Positions 40,520-50,507 are shown, counted from the stretch's first letter. The stretch is 64,000 bases of DNA from Pseudomonas hygromyciniae (GCF_016925675.1 NZ_CP070506.1:3656501-3720500); one strand, 5' to 3'. Made by a program: numbers and translations. The notes: generated by a model from the letters alone, not told the origin.

Positions 40520-41911
40520 TTAGGCAGTCGTGTCGGGCGCGGCGCCTAGTAGCTGGCTCAACACCGCCCGCAGCTTGCCCGGCTTCACCGGTTTGTTGAG
40601 CAATGGCGCTTCCAGGCGCTGCAACGAGCGGCGGCACTGGTCGGTGCGGTCGGCAGTAATGATCACGGCGGGGATCTTCAACGCAAAATGCTCGCGCAAC
40701 TGCCTGACCACCTCGCAGCCGACCACGCCATGATCAAGGTGGTAATCGGCCAGGATCAGCTCCGGTGCCCGTCCCTGCAACGCCTTCAACGCGCCGGCCT
40801 GATCGGTAGCAGTCACCACCTCGCAGCCCCACTGCCCCAGCAACGCGCTCATGCTTTCCAGGATGCTGACTTCGTTATCCAGCACCAACAGGCGGCGCCC
40901 CGGCAGCGGGTTGCCGGTGCCGGCCTGGGGCGCTGCCTGGCTCAGAGGCAGTGGCATTTCATCCGACAGCGGCACCTCGATGCTGAACATCGACCCACGC
41001 CCCGGCCACGAACGCACCAGCACCTGGCAACCGAGGATCTTCGCGATGCGCTCGACAATCGCCAGCCCCAGCCCCACGCCCTTGCGGTCTGCCGCACGGC
41101 CGACGTCCAGTTGGTTGAACTCCAGGAAAATCGATTCCAGGCTGTCGGCAGCAATCCCACGGCCGGTGTCCCACACTTCCAGGCGCAAGCGATCACCACG
41201 TCGTCGCGCGCCCAACAGGATGCACCCGGCGTCGGTATAACGGCAGGCATTGCTGAGGAAGTTGCGCAGGATACGCGTGAGCAAGCGCAAGTCGGTACGC
41301 AGCGCGTAACGCCCCATATGCACGCGCAAATTCAGGCCCGCCGCTGCGGCCACCGACTGAAACTCCGAGACCAGCGGCGCCAGCAGTTCGTCGAGGCGAT
41401 ACAGGGCAATATCCGGCTTGACCGCCGCCTGGTCGAGGCGGGAAATATCCAGCAAGTCCGCCAGCAGATCCTCTGCCCCTTCCAGGGCTTGGTGGGTGCG
41501 CTCCACCAGCACTTTCTCCACGCTGGGCAACTCCCGCTCGCGCAGGGTAGAAATCAACAAACGCGCGGCGTTCAGCGGTTGCAACAGGTCGTGGCTGGCG
41601 GCGGCCAGGTATTTGTCCTTGCTGCGGTTGGCGGCCTGGGCGGCGTCACGGGCGTCGCGCAGGTCCTGTTCGATACGCTCGCGCCGGGCGATCTGCTGTT
41701 GCAGGTTGTGATTGGCTTCGAGCAGCTCATCGGTGCGCGCCGCGACCCGTTGCTCCAGTTCGTCGTTGAGACGGATGTAGCGCTTGCGCTCGGCCTCCAA
41801 CTCATCCAGCCGCGCCGTCAGCTCGGGGTAGTGACTCTTGCGCGCCGAGTGATCGCCCAATCCCAGCAGCCCGGCCAGGGCCCGTTGTTGATCGTCAGAG
41901 AGCTTCGCCAT
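40520..41911 (-). CDS. Hybrid sensor histidine kinase (ErcS-like), no N-terminal sensor domain
   Basis: This protein of 463 residues starts MAKLSDDQQRALAGLLG at 41911. A coiled coil (about 40-110) precedes the HisKA box (YLAAASHDLLQPLNAARLL), an HATPase domain (NFLSNACRYTD, VWDTGRGIA, GVGLGLAIV) and a C-terminal receiver with phosphoacceptor in LILADYHLD. There is no PAS or membrane domain, so it is cytoplasmic and probably takes its signal from a partner. It overlaps the end of ercA by 17 bases. The location matches ErcS next to ErcA in P. aeruginosa, where it regulates ethanol oxidation; the name is from context. Confidence 0.88.
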   Translation of the reverse strand: MAKLSDDQQRALAGLLGLGDHSARKSHYPELTARLDELEAERKRYIRLNDELEQRVAARTDELLEANHNLQQQIARRERIEQDLRDARDAAQAANRSKDKYLAAASHDLLQPLNAARLLISTLRERELPSVEKVLVERTHQALEGAEDLLADLLDISRLDQAAVKPDIALYRLDELLAPLVSEFQSVAAAAGLNLRVHMGRYALRTDLRLLTRILRNFLSNACRYTDAGCILLGARRRGDRLRLEVWDTGRGIAADSLESIFLEFNQLDVGRAADRKGVGLGLAIVERIAKILGCQVLVRSWPGRGSMFSIEVPLSDEMPLPLSQAAPQAGTGNPLPGRRLLVLDNEVSILESMSALLGQWGCEVVTATDQAGALKALQGRAPELILADYHLDHGVVGCEVVRQLREHFALKIPAVIITADRTDQCRRSLQRLEAPLLNKPVKPGKLRAVLSQLLGAAPDTTA

Positions 41912-43058
41912 AGACGACCTCGACGTCACGCTGGCTCGACTCCCGGGGGTTGGTCAGGATGCACGGGTCATGCATGGCGTGTTGCGACAAAAACGGAATA
42001 TCCGCCACGCGCACCCCGTGCAGGCCGAGGGTTTCATGGAAGCCAATGGCATGCTTGAGCGCAATCAGGTGTTCCACCAGCCGCCCGCAGATCTGCCGGT
42101 GGTTGAGGCCCCGGCAGTCGATGCCGAAGGTCTCGGCAATCACCTTGAAGCGCTCCGGCGCCGAGTTGTAGTTGAACGCCACCACATGCTCGACCAGCAC
42201 CGCATTGCACAGGCCATGGGGCAGGTCGAGAAAACCGCCCAGGCTATGGGACATGGCATGCACCGCGCCCAATATCGCATTGGAAAACGCCAGGCCAGCC
42301 TGCATGCTGCCCAGCATGATTTTCTCGCGCAGGGCGATATCGCTCGGGTTAGCGATCATCTGCACCAGGTTGCCATTGATCAGGCGCATGGCCTCCAGCG
42401 CATGGGGGTCGGTCAGCGGGCCATGCCCGGTGGACACAAAGGCCTCGATGGCATGTACCAGCGCGTCGATCCCGGTACAGGCCGAGAGGAACGGGTCCAT
42501 GCTGGCGGTGGTTTCCGGGTCGATCAACGACACATCCGGCACCACCGCCTTGCTGACGATGGAAAACTTCATGCGTTCCTGCTGATTGGAAATGATCACG
42601 AACTGCGACACATCGGCCGAGGTGCCGGCGGTGGTCGGGATCAGGATCAGCGGCGGGCTGGGCACGCGGATGGTGTCCACCCCTTCGAACTCGAGGATGC
42701 TGCGGCCATGGGCAACCACAATGCCGATGGCCTTGCCGCAGTCCATGGGGCTACCGCCGCCGACGGCGACGATCACATCGCAATGGTTCTCGCGGTACAC
42801 CTCGGCGCCCTGCATCACTTCTTCCACACGCGGGTTGGGTGAGACGGCGGTGTACAGGCAGTACTCGATACCCAGGGCCTGCAGGCTGGCCTCGACATCC
42901 GCGACCCAACCGGCGGCGACCACGCCAGGGTCGCTGACCACCAGGACCTTGCGCGCACCAAAGGTCTTGGCGTAATTGCCGACATTGTGCCGGGAGCCGG
43001 CGCCGAAGATGATTTCTGGGGAAACGAATTTACGCAGTTGGCTGAGACTCTGGCTCAT
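41895..43058 (-). CDS. ercA: Iron-containing alcohol dehydrogenase ErcA
   Basis: This 387-residue group III Fe-ADH has a Rossmann part with GGGSPMDCGKAIGIV and a C-terminal helical domain with metal-binding His residues (GAVHAMSHSLGGFLDLPHG). The length is typical. In P. aeruginosa ErcA is thought to take part in regulating the exaA system. It lies downstream of pqqA and overlaps the hybrid-kinase gene, so pqqA, ercA and the kinase probably form one transcript. Confidence 0.92.
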   Translation of the reverse strand: MSQSLSQLRKFVSPEIIFGAGSRHNVGNYAKTFGARKVLVVSDPGVVAAGWVADVEASLQALGIEYCLYTAVSPNPRVEEVMQGAEVYRENHCDVIVAVGGGSPMDCGKAIGIVVAHGRSILEFEGVDTIRVPSPPLILIPTTAGTSADVSQFVIISNQQERMKFSIVSKAVVPDVSLIDPETTASMDPFLSACTGIDALVHAIEAFVSTGHGPLTDPHALEAMRLINGNLVQMIANPSDIALREKIMLGSMQAGLAFSNAILGAVHAMSHSLGGFLDLPHGLCNAVLVEHVVAFNYNSAPERFKVIAETFGIDCRGLNHRQICGRLVEHLIALKHAIGFHETLGLHGVRVADIPFLSQHAMHDPCILTNPRESSQRDVEVVYGEAL

Positions 43059-43161
43059 TGGTAAGCCTGTTTTTATTGTTTTTGGAAGATACGGGCCACA
43101 CTAACGCATCCGCTGGCGAATGCAATCAGACCAATGGGTGGCCCCCATCCCCGCTGGAATT

Positions 43162-43233
43162 TCAGCGGTTGGCGAAATACATGGTCACTTCAAAGCCGAT
43201 ACGCAGATCGGTGTAGGCGGGTTTGGTCCACAT
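43162..43233 (-). CDS. pqqA: Orphan pyrroloquinoline quinone precursor peptide PqqA
   Basis: This 23-residue peptide begins [17 protein letters not shown]. The Glu and Tyr that become PQQ are in the conserved EVTMY spacing (Glu15, Tyr19) near the C terminus. An AGAGGA ribosome site lies about eight bases upstream. No pqqB, C, D or E gene is in the window, so it is separate from a main pqq operon and probably is an extra source of precursor associated with the ExaA cluster. It is upstream of ercA on the same strand. Confidence 0.93.
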
Positions 43234-43415
43234 GGTGGCGATCCTCTTGTTATGCCGGGAGAGTCCGGTGGGTTCATTAATGCATGGGTGGGGTGGCGGG
43301 CGAATGCTACTTTCGAACGACTCGGCGGCAGACATTAGTCGTGGATGTATGTGGAGCAAACGGTGGGGCTTGCTTGCGATGGGCAGGAGTCTTTAGGCAA
43401 CTCGCGCTTTTGGGT

Positions 43416-43753
43416 GTGTACATATCCGTTGCTGCGGTCAGGGCGGCTTAGGGTTTCGCCCTGACGGCGGGTCACTTTCGAAGAGCGCGAAGCTGCATTC
43501 CCCTGTGGGAGCGGCGGTGCGACGATTCGACTTGCTCGCGAATGCGGAGTGTCAGTCAATGCATTTATCAACTGACAGACTGCATTCGCGAGCAAGCCCG
43601 CTCCCACAAGGGGGACGCGCACGAATCGACGATCAGGCCGGCTGTCAGGCCGCCTCGCTCTGCTTGTGATTTTGATCTTAGGCGCCCCGTTAAAACACGC
43701 TGGCCGTAAGGGCGGCCCCCTAAGCCGCCATGACCAAAGCAACGGATATGTAC
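43416..43753. repeat. Cluster of intergenic repeats: family copies B and C around a REPIN
   Basis: This 530-base gap between pqqA and exaC contains no gene. Copy B of the repeat family (GTACATATCCGTTGCTGC, 43418-43491) is truncated and joins a REPIN (43503-43611, inverted arms with GTGGGAGCG and CGCTCCCAC). Copy C (43669-43753) is a short inverted version, beginning GATCTTAGGCGCCCCGT and ending GGATATGTAC. Together B and C make long inverted ends. A single REP follows at 43768-43793. Confidence 0.7.
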
Positions 43754-43865
43754 CCAACCCCAAGAACCATCGCAGGCAAGCCAGCTCCCCCACCTGACTG
43801 CATTTCAAGCAGGCAGGCTGATGCCCACCCATCAAACGGTGGAAGCTGGCATTTCAATCAAAAGA

Positions 43866-45386
43866 TCAGAAGAACCCCAACGGATTAATGTCGTAGCTCA
43901 CCAGCAGGTTCTTGGTCTGCTGGTAATGGTCGAGCATCATTTTGTGGTTCTCACGCCCAACCCCGGATTTCTTGTAACCCCCAAACGCAGCATGCGCCGG
44001 GTACAGGTGATAACAGTTAGTCCAAACACGCCCGGCCTTGATCGCCCGGCCCATGCGGTAGGCACGGTTGATATCGCGAGTCCACAGCCCGGCGCCCAGG
44101 CCGAATTCGCTGTCGTTGGCGATCGCCAGGGCTTCGGCTTCGTCCTTGAAGGTGGTCACGCCCACCACCGGGCCGAAGATTTCTTCCTGGAATACGCGCA
44201 TTTTGTTGTGGCCCTTGAGCAGGGTCGGCTGGATGTAATAGCCGCTGGACAGGTCGCCCTCCAGGTGTTCGGCGGCGCCGCCGGCCAGCAGTTCAGCGCC
44301 CTCCTCCTGGGCGATGGTCAGGTACGAGAGGATCTTGTCGTACTGCTGCTCGGACGCCTGGGCACCGACCATGGTCTCGGTGTCCAGCGGGTTGCCACGT
44401 TTGATCTTGACGATCTTCTTCATCACCTCGGCCATGAACGGCTCGTAGATCGACTCCTGCACCAGCGCCCGCGACGGGCAGGTGCACACTTCCCCCTGGT
44501 TGAAGAACGCCAGCACCAGGCCCTCGGCGGCTTTTTCGATAAAGGCCGGTTCCGCCTGCATGATGTCTTCGAAGAAGATATTCGGCGACTTGCCACCCAG
44601 CTCGACGGTAGACGGAATAATGTTCTCGGCCGCCGCGTGCATGATGTGCGCGCCCACCGGGGTGGAGCCGGTAAAGGCGATCTTGGCGATGCGCTTGCTG
44701 GTGGCCAGGGCCTCGCCGGCTTCACGGCCAAAGCCCTGGACGATGTTCAGCACGCCCGCCGGCAGCAGGTCGGCGATCAGCTCGGCAAACACCATGATCG
44801 ACAGCGGCGTCTGCTCGGCTGGCTTGAGCACGATGCAGTTGCCGGCGGCCAGGGCCGGGGCGAGTTTCCAGGCGGCCATCAGCAGCGGGAAGTTCCACGG
44901 GATGATCTGCCCGACCACACCCAGGGGCTCGTGGAAGTGATAGGCAGTGGTCAGCTCGTTGATCTCGGCGGCGCCGCCTTCCTGGGCGCGGATGCAGCCG
45001 GCGAAGTAGCGGAAGTGGTCCGCGGCCAAGGGTACGTCGGCATTCAAGGTCTCGCGTACGGCCTTGCCGTTGTCCCAGGTCTCGGTCACCGCCAGCACTT
45101 CCAGGTGCTGCTCGATGCGGTCGGCAATTTTCAACAGCACCAGAGAGCGATCCTGGGCCGAGGTCTTGCCCCAGGCGTCAGCGGCGGCATGGGCAGCATC
45201 CAGAGCCTTGTCGATATCGGCGGCGCTGGAGCGCGGGAATTCAGCGATCACTTCCCCAGTGACGGGCGAGGTGTTGGTGAAGTACTCACCGTTGACCGGG
45301 GCCACAAACTCGCCACCGATAAAGTTACCGTAGCGCTGTTTGAAGGTGACGATGGCGCCGGGGGTGCCAGGTTGTGCGTAGATCAT
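43866..45386 (-). CDS. exaC: NAD-dependent aldehyde dehydrogenase ExaC
   Basis: This 506-residue cytoplasmic enzyme oxidises acetaldehyde and other aldehydes produced by the quinoprotein alcohol dehydrogenase. The general-base Glu is in VELGGKSPN, the catalytic Cys in [13 protein letters not shown] and the NAD fold in FTGSTPVG. Length is exact for ExaC/PedI-type enzymes. It lies in the quinoprotein gene cluster on the same strand as the metallohydrolase, carrier and cytochrome genes. Confidence 0.95.
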   Translation of the reverse strand: MIYAQPGTPGAIVTFKQRYGNFIGGEFVAPVNGEYFTNTSPVTGEVIAEFPRSSAADIDKALDAAHAAADAWGKTSAQDRSLVLLKIADRIEQHLEVLAVTETWDNGKAVRETLNADVPLAADHFRYFAGCIRAQEGGAAEINELTTAYHFHEPLGVVGQIIPWNFPLLMAAWKLAPALAAGNCIVLKPAEQTPLSIMVFAELIADLLPAGVLNIVQGFGREAGEALATSKRIAKIAFTGSTPVGAHIMHAAAENIIPSTVELGGKSPNIFFEDIMQAEPAFIEKAAEGLVLAFFNQGEVCTCPSRALVQESIYEPFMAEVMKKIVKIKRGNPLDTETMVGAQASEQQYDKILSYLTIAQEEGAELLAGGAAEHLEGDLSSGYYIQPTLLKGHNKMRVFQEEIFGPVVGVTTFKDEAEALAIANDSEFGLGAGLWTRDINRAYRMGRAIKAGRVWTNCYHLYPAHAAFGGYKKSGVGRENHKMMLDHYQQTKNLLVSYDINPLGFF

Positions 45387-45414
45387 GATGAGGCCTCTTT
45401 CGGGGGGGATGTTG

Positions 45415-46341
45415 TTATTGATCTATCCGTTGCATCTGAGCGCGTTCATAGCGGGGATACAGGTGGCTGACACTGCGGATCAGTTCGTAGCGGCTCAGGC
45501 TGATGGCCGCAAAACGTTCGGGGATGGGGCTGCGGATCATCTCGCCCATGGCGCTGCCGTTGGCGGCACCGGTGGCCATGAGCTGGTCGAGCCAGCCCAG
45601 GTAGTCACGCATTTGCGCGAAGGGTTGGGTGTCGGTTGCCACAGGCCCGTGGCCGGGCACGATCACCTTCCAAGGCAGGCCTTGCAGGGTGGCGATATCC
45701 GCCCGCCACACCGACAGGCCTGGGGTGTTGGGGGTGGTCAGGGCGCGCTGGTAAAACACCAGGTCGCCGGCAAACAGCACGCCGGTTGTTTCATCGAGAA
45801 TCGCCAGATCGGCCCCCGTGTGGCCACTCAAGGCCAACAGGCGCAAACGATGACTGCCCAAGCTCTGCACGCCGGGCGTGACGGTTTGGCTCGGCAGCAG
45901 TACCTCGGTGCCACGCATCCAGTCGCCGACCATGCGGTACATGTTTTCTGCCATAGCGTCGCCCTGCTCGCGCAGCAGCGTGGCGGTGCCTTGCAGGGCG
46001 CCGATGGGCACGTCCTTGAATGCCTGATTGCCCAACACATGGTCGGGATGGTGATGGGTCAACAGGACCTGGATCACCGGTTTGTCGGTGACCGTGGCAA
46101 TCGCCTGGCGCAATGCCTCGCCGTAGCGCCGGGACGGGCCGGTGTCGATGACCACTACCCCGGTTTCGGTGACGATAAACCCGGTATTGACGATATTGCC
46201 GCCGTTGTCCCTGGCGAAATTATCGGTGCTGCCTTCCAGCAGCCAGGTGTCGGCGGCGATCTGCCGGGGCTTGAGGGCGTAGTCCAGATCCGCCAACGCC
46301 GGCAGGCTCAGGCCCAGCAATAACCACAGGAGCAGCTTCAT
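45415..46341 (-). CDS. Quinoprotein relay system zinc metallohydrolase (MBL fold)
   Basis: This 308-residue protein has a signal peptide ([17 protein letters not shown]) and a metallo-beta-lactamase fold with HHHPDH ([12 protein letters not shown]), a further His in LSGHTGADL, and Asp in FAGDLVFY. Proteins of this group occur in clusters with PQQ alcohol dehydrogenases and SoxYZ-like carriers, probably in the periplasm. Its ATG overlaps the stop of the carrier gene by four bases, so the two are translationally coupled. The substrate is unknown. Confidence 0.9.
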   Translation of the reverse strand: MKLLLWLLLGLSLPALADLDYALKPRQIAADTWLLEGSTDNFARDNGGNIVNTGFIVTETGVVVIDTGPSRRYGEALRQAIATVTDKPVIQVLLTHHHPDHVLGNQAFKDVPIGALQGTATLLREQGDAMAENMYRMVGDWMRGTEVLLPSQTVTPGVQSLGSHRLRLLALSGHTGADLAILDETTGVLFAGDLVFYQRALTTPNTPGLSVWRADIATLQGLPWKVIVPGHGPVATDTQPFAQMRDYLGWLDQLMATGAANGSAMGEMIRSPIPERFAAISLSRYELIRSVSHLYPRYERAQMQRIDQ

Positions 46342-47093
46342 GGGATCGCCCCTTCGAATTGGCTGCCGCTGGTGTCGCGCAGCACCAGGCGCACTGGCCC
46401 TGGGCTTTGCAGGTCAAACGCCAGGTCGGGGTTCTCGCTGACCGCTGCAAACAATTCCAGGCGCGCCAACACTCGGTCCTGGGCGTCGCGCAGCTCGGCA
46501 TGGTTGATATAGAACTCAGGGATGCCGCTGACCATGCCATTGTCCATGGGGTGCGCCACTTGCAGGCGCAACCGGCTGAAATCGCTGCGTGGGTAACGAC
46601 CGCCCAACACTTCGCCCAGATGCTCTTCCCAGCCCGGCTGGCTGCGCACCACGCTGGGGGCGGTGCAGCCACCGCCGGCGGCGTCGATCAGGGTCGAACC
46701 GACGTGCCACAGGCCATCCTTGGTCAATACGGCGGCGCGCAGTGGCGTGGCCTGTTCGATACGAATGCGGATCGCCAGCCACGGCAACACACCCTCGCCC
46801 GGCTGGAAATCGACGATTTTCGGCAATGGATTGAGTTCGGCCCAGGCGATGATTTTCACCACCTCGCCCTTGAAGGCGCGGGCGTCGATTTCCAGCGGTA
46901 CCTGGCGCGCATCCTCGGCAAATGGCGGCGCCAGCAGCTTGACCCGCTCATCAAAGACGAACGGGGCGTTGTCCAGGAACTGCTGGTGGAAATAGTTCCA
47001 CATCACCGACGGCACCGGGTCTTTGCCGGGGTCCATCCCGTAGGCGGCCAGTGGCAACCAGCAGGCCAACAGCCAATGTGCGCGCCAGCCCAT
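46338..47093 (-). CDS. Quinoprotein dehydrogenase-associated SoxYZ-like carrier
   Basis: This 251-residue protein has an N-terminal signal and fused SoxY-like and SoxZ-like domains. The SoxY part includes AGGGCTAPS with a Cys that could carry a thio-adduct on a flexible arm; in this fused family the Cys is internal rather than C-terminal. It lies between cytochrome c550 and the zinc metallohydrolase, consistent with a periplasmic redox relay attached to the quinoprotein system. The biochemical role is not established. Confidence 0.9.
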   Translation of the reverse strand: MGWRAHWLLACWLPLAAYGMDPGKDPVPSVMWNYFHQQFLDNAPFVFDERVKLLAPPFAEDARQVPLEIDARAFKGEVVKIIAWAELNPLPKIVDFQPGEGVLPWLAIRIRIEQATPLRAAVLTKDGLWHVGSTLIDAAGGGCTAPSVVRSQPGWEEHLGEVLGGRYPRSDFSRLRLQVAHPMDNGMVSGIPEFYINHAELRDAQDRVLARLELFAAVSENPDLAFDLQSPGPVRLVLRDTSGSQFEGAIP

Positions 47094-47096
47094 GGC

Positions 47097-47558
47097 TTAC
47101 TCCTCGACGTGCACGCTATCAAGATAAGTGCGCACCGCCCACAAGGCTTCCTGGCTCAGGTAATCGGCCATCTTCGGCATATACACCCGGCCATCGCGCA
47201 CTGCGCCATGGCGCACCCGCTCCACAAACCACTCGTCCCCGGCATCGCCCTCATCAAGCATGCGCAGGTCAGGCGCGATCCCACCAGACTTGGCTTCCAG
47301 GCCGTGGCACGCGGCGCAGTTCTGGTTATAGGCCGAAGCGCCGACTTCCACGGCCTTGTCGCGTTGCGGCGACTGGCGATACGGGTTCACCGCCGCCCAA
47401 CCATCGGCATCCAGTGTCACGCCGGCATCCTTGACCGGCGTCAGTCCCTTGGTTTCCACGGCCGTGGGTGTCACGTTGCCATGGGCCCAGACGGAGCCTG
47501 TACCGATCACGCCGGCCAAGAGGCCAGCCAGCAGCAAGGCGTTGCGTTTTGTTGTCAT
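47097..47558 (-). CDS. pedF: Cytochrome c-550 PedF
   Basis: This 153-residue protein has a cleavable signal peptide (residues 1-25, ending SVWAHG), one haem-binding CAACH motif (NQNCAACHGLE) and a distal Met candidate in RVYMPKMADYL. It is the likely electron acceptor for ExaA, which it faces divergently over 254 bases. The 3-bp gap to the SoxYZ-like gene indicates a shared transcript with the carrier, the metallohydrolase and possibly exaC. Confidence 0.94.
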   Translation of the reverse strand: MTTKRNALLLAGLLAGVIGTGSVWAHGNVTPTAVETKGLTPVKDAGVTLDADGWAAVNPYRQSPQRDKAVEVGASAYNQNCAACHGLEAKSGGIAPDLRMLDEGDAGDEWFVERVRHGAVRDGRVYMPKMADYLSQEALWAVRTYLDSVHVEE

Positions 47559-47812
47559 TGTTTTTCCCTCAGGATTGCACGCAAAACCCCTTTGCAGAGG
47601 CTATGGCAACCATCTTAGGAACGCCTCGCCAAGGGCCGTATGCTGCTTTGGTGGCCGGGGTCTACTCCCTTGGTAGTAAGGCTTGCGAGGCACTGCTAAA
47701 TCAGATGCGGTTCGGGAAATTGTCCCGGCCACACCGGGACATTTTCCGTATCCGCGCGCCCCGTTGACGCAGCAACCTGTGCAGGCCAAAACCTCCACTG
47801 GGAACTGCAACC

Positions 47813-49750
47813 ATGACAATAAGATCGCTACCCGCCCTCTCGCCGCTGAGCCTTGCCGTGCAGGCTTTCCTGCTGGTCGGCAGCCTGTCCTTGAGTGCGG
47901 CGAGCTTCGCCGCGGCTGAACCTTCCAAGCAGACACGTAACATCACCTGGGAAGACATTGCCAACGACCACCTGACCACCAAGGACGTGCTGCAATACGG
48001 CATGGGCACCAATGCCCAGCGCTGGAGCCCGCTGGCCCAGGTCAACGACAAAAACGTATTCAAGCTGACGCCGGCCTGGTCCTACTCGTTCGGCGATGAG
48101 AAGCAGCGCGGCCAGGAATCCCAGGCTATCGTCAGCGACGGCGTGGTCTACGTCACCGGTTCCTACTCCCGGGTCTTCGCCCTCGACGCCAAGACCGGCA
48201 AGCGCCTATGGACCTACAACCACCGCCTGCCCGACAACATTCGCCCGTGCTGTGACGTGGTCAACCGTGGCGCAGCGATCTTCGGCGACAAGATCTACTT
48301 CGGCACCCTCGATGCGCGCCTGATCGCCCTCGACAAAAACACCGGCAAAGTGGTGTGGAATAAAAAGTTCGGTGACCACGCCGCCGGCTACACCATGACC
48401 GGCGCCCCGGTGCTGATCAAAGACAAGGTCACCGGCAAGGTCCTGCTGATCCACGGCAGCTCCGGTGATGAATTCGGCGTGGTCGGCCAACTGTTTGCCC
48501 GCGACCCGGACACCGGCGAAGAAGTGTGGATGCGTCCGTTTGTCGAAGGCCACATGGGCCGCCTCAATGGCAAGGACAGCACCACCACCGGCGATGTGAA
48601 AGCGCCTTCGTGGCCGGATGATCCGACCACCGAAACCGGCAAGGTCGAGGCCTGGAGCCACGGCGGCGGCGCCCCTTGGCAGAGCGCCAGTTTCGATGCC
48701 GAGACCAACACGATCATCGTCGGCGCCGGCAACCCCGGCCCGTGGAACACCTGGGCGCGCACCTCCAAGGACGGCAACCCCCACGACTTCGACAGCCTTT
48801 ACACCTCAGGCCAGGTCGGCGTCGACCCAAGCACCGGCGAAGTGAAATGGTTCTACCAGCACACGCCAAACGATGCCTGGGACTTCTCCGGCAACAACGA
48901 GCTGGTGCTGTTCGACTACAAGGACAAGGACGGCAAAGTGGTCAAGGCCACCGGCCACGCCGACCGCAACGGGTTCTTCTACGTGGTAGACCGCAACAAC
49001 GGCAAGCTGCAGAACGCCTTCCCGTTCGTCGACAACATCACCTGGGCCAGCCATATCGACCTCAAGACCGGGCGCCCCGTGGAAAACGAAGGCCAGCGTC
49101 CGGCCAAGCCATTGCCAGGTGAAACCAAGGGCAAACCGGTGGAAGTCTCGCCGCCGTTCCTCGGAGGCAAGAACTGGAACCCCATGGCCTACAGCCAGGA
49201 CACCGGCCTGTTCTACATCCCGGGCAACCAGTGGAAAGAGGAATACTGGACCGAGGAGGTCAACTACAAAAAAGGCTCGGCGTACCTGGGCATGGGCTTC
49301 CGTATCAAGCGCATGTATGACGACCACGTCGGCACCCTGCGGGCAATGAACCCCACCACCGGCAAGGTGGTATGGGAGCACAAGGAAGCCCTGCCGCTGT
49401 GGGCTGGCGTGCTGGCGACCAAGGGCAACCTGGTGTTCACCGGCACGGGCGATGGCTTCTTCAAGGCCTTCGACGCGAAAACCGGCAAGGAGCTGTGGAA
49501 GTTCCAGACCGGCAGCGGCATCGTCTCCCCGCCGATCACCTGGGAACAGGATGGCGAGCAGTACATCGGCGTGACCGTCGGCTACGGCGGCGCGGTGCCG
49601 TTGTGGGGCGGCGACATGGCCGAGCTGACCAAGCCGGTGGCGCAAGGCGGGTCGTTCTGGGTGTTCAAGATCCCAAGCTGGGATAACAAGACCGCCCAAA
49701 AAATAATCCACTCCAGGGCAAGGGGTCGCTGTCCGTGGCGAGGGGGCTAG
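47813..49750 (+). CDS. exaA: PQQ-dependent ethanol/methanol dehydrogenase ExaA (PedE), probable Ca-dependent form
   Basis: This periplasmic eight-bladed propeller enzyme oxidises short alcohols and passes electrons to cytochrome c550. A signal peptide is followed by the vicinal disulfide motif RPCCDVVN and the catalytic/metal Asp region PNDAWDFSGNNE. The position two after the catalytic Asp is Ser, not the additional Asp seen in lanthanide enzymes, so Ca2+ is expected. An A6 run at 49698-49703 near the end probably has an extra base; removing it gives a stop at 49706 and 630 residues, close to other members. As read, the frame adds 15 unrelated residues to 49750. Confidence 0.94.
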   Translation: MTIRSLPALSPLSLAVQAFLLVGSLSLSAASFAAAEPSKQTRNITWEDIANDHLTTKDVLQYGMGTNAQRWSPLAQVNDKNVFKLTPAWSYSFGDEKQRGQESQAIVSDGVVYVTGSYSRVFALDAKTGKRLWTYNHRLPDNIRPCCDVVNRGAAIFGDKIYFGTLDARLIALDKNTGKVVWNKKFGDHAAGYTMTGAPVLIKDKVTGKVLLIHGSSGDEFGVVGQLFARDPDTGEEVWMRPFVEGHMGRLNGKDSTTTGDVKAPSWPDDPTTETGKVEAWSHGGGAPWQSASFDAETNTIIVGAGNPGPWNTWARTSKDGNPHDFDSLYTSGQVGVDPSTGEVKWFYQHTPNDAWDFSGNNELVLFDYKDKDGKVVKATGHADRNGFFYVVDRNNGKLQNAFPFVDNITWASHIDLKTGRPVENEGQRPAKPLPGETKGKPVEVSPPFLGGKNWNPMAYSQDTGLFYIPGNQWKEEYWTEEVNYKKGSAYLGMGFRIKRMYDDHVGTLRAMNPTTGKVVWEHKEALPLWAGVLATKGNLVFTGTGDGFFKAFDAKTGKELWKFQTGSGIVSPPITWEQDGEQYIGVTVGYGGAVPLWGGDMAELTKPVAQGGSFWVFKIPSWDNKTAQKIIHSRARGRCPWRGG

Positions 49751-49811
49751 TCCTCCGTTGGGCCGCGCAGCGGCCCCTCCCCCCAAAGCCCCCCTCCCTC
49801 AAGGTCTTGCC

Positions 49812-50461
49812 ATGAACTACCTTCCCCTCGTGCTACTCCTGGCTTTACCCATCGCCCACGCCGACGACGGCGACGACCAACCCCTGGTCATCAACGGCTG
49901 CACCATCGCCCCCCCCACAGCCAATGCCCCGGTGCCAACCTCAAGGGCGCCAACCTGCGTAACCAGGACTTGAGCAAAATGAACCTGGCCGGCGCCGACC
50001 TGCGCGAGGCCGACCTGCGCCACGCCAACCTCGACCTGGCCAACCTGGAAAAAGCCCAACTGCAAGGCGCCAACCTGACCCGCGCCAGCCTGCAACAAGC
50101 CAACCTGCGCCTGGCCGACTTCACCGGCGCGACGCTGATGGCCGCACAAGGCTGGGGCATGTTTGCCCAGGGCGCGCAATTTGAAAACGCCAACCTCAGC
50201 GCCGCCTACCTGCAATTTGCGCGGTTGTCGGGGGCCAAGCTGCACAAGGCCAACCTGCGTGCGGCGGACCTGGAAATGACCTGGTTGAGCAAGGCTGACC
50301 TGCAAGGCGCGGACCTGAGCGATGCCAACCTACAAGAAGCCAAGTTCGGTGAAAGCAACCTGGAACAGGCCACCCTCACCGGCACCCGCCAGCACTATGC
50401 CAATTTCCAGGATGCCAATATGGAAGGCTGCAAGGATTGCCCCACCACCTGGGACCGCTAA
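49812..50461 (+). CDS. Exported pentapeptide-repeat protein (one-base frameshift)
   Basis: The start at 49812 gives a signal peptide (MNYLPLVLLLALPIAHA). After a short mature N terminus the frame is lost in a C8 run at 49909-49916; one extra C would continue in the second frame as PHSQCPGANLKGANLRNQ. From there it has about 25 A(D/N)LxX repeats, which form a right-handed quadrilateral helix, and ends ...CPTTWDR. Restored length is 216 residues. A pentapeptide gene follows PedE in P. putida, so it belongs to the alcohol-oxidation cluster; its role is unknown. Confidence 0.85.
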
Positions 50462-50507
50462 CTCTTGCCGGCGATGAGGGCCCTGAGTCCTGCGCAGCCA
50501 ATTCGGC

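Noticed and set aside
43335..43835. 166-codon minus-strand frame in the gap between pqqA and exaC
   Set aside because: It runs through REP and repeat-family sequence; related frames occur wherever these repeats do, so it is not a gene.
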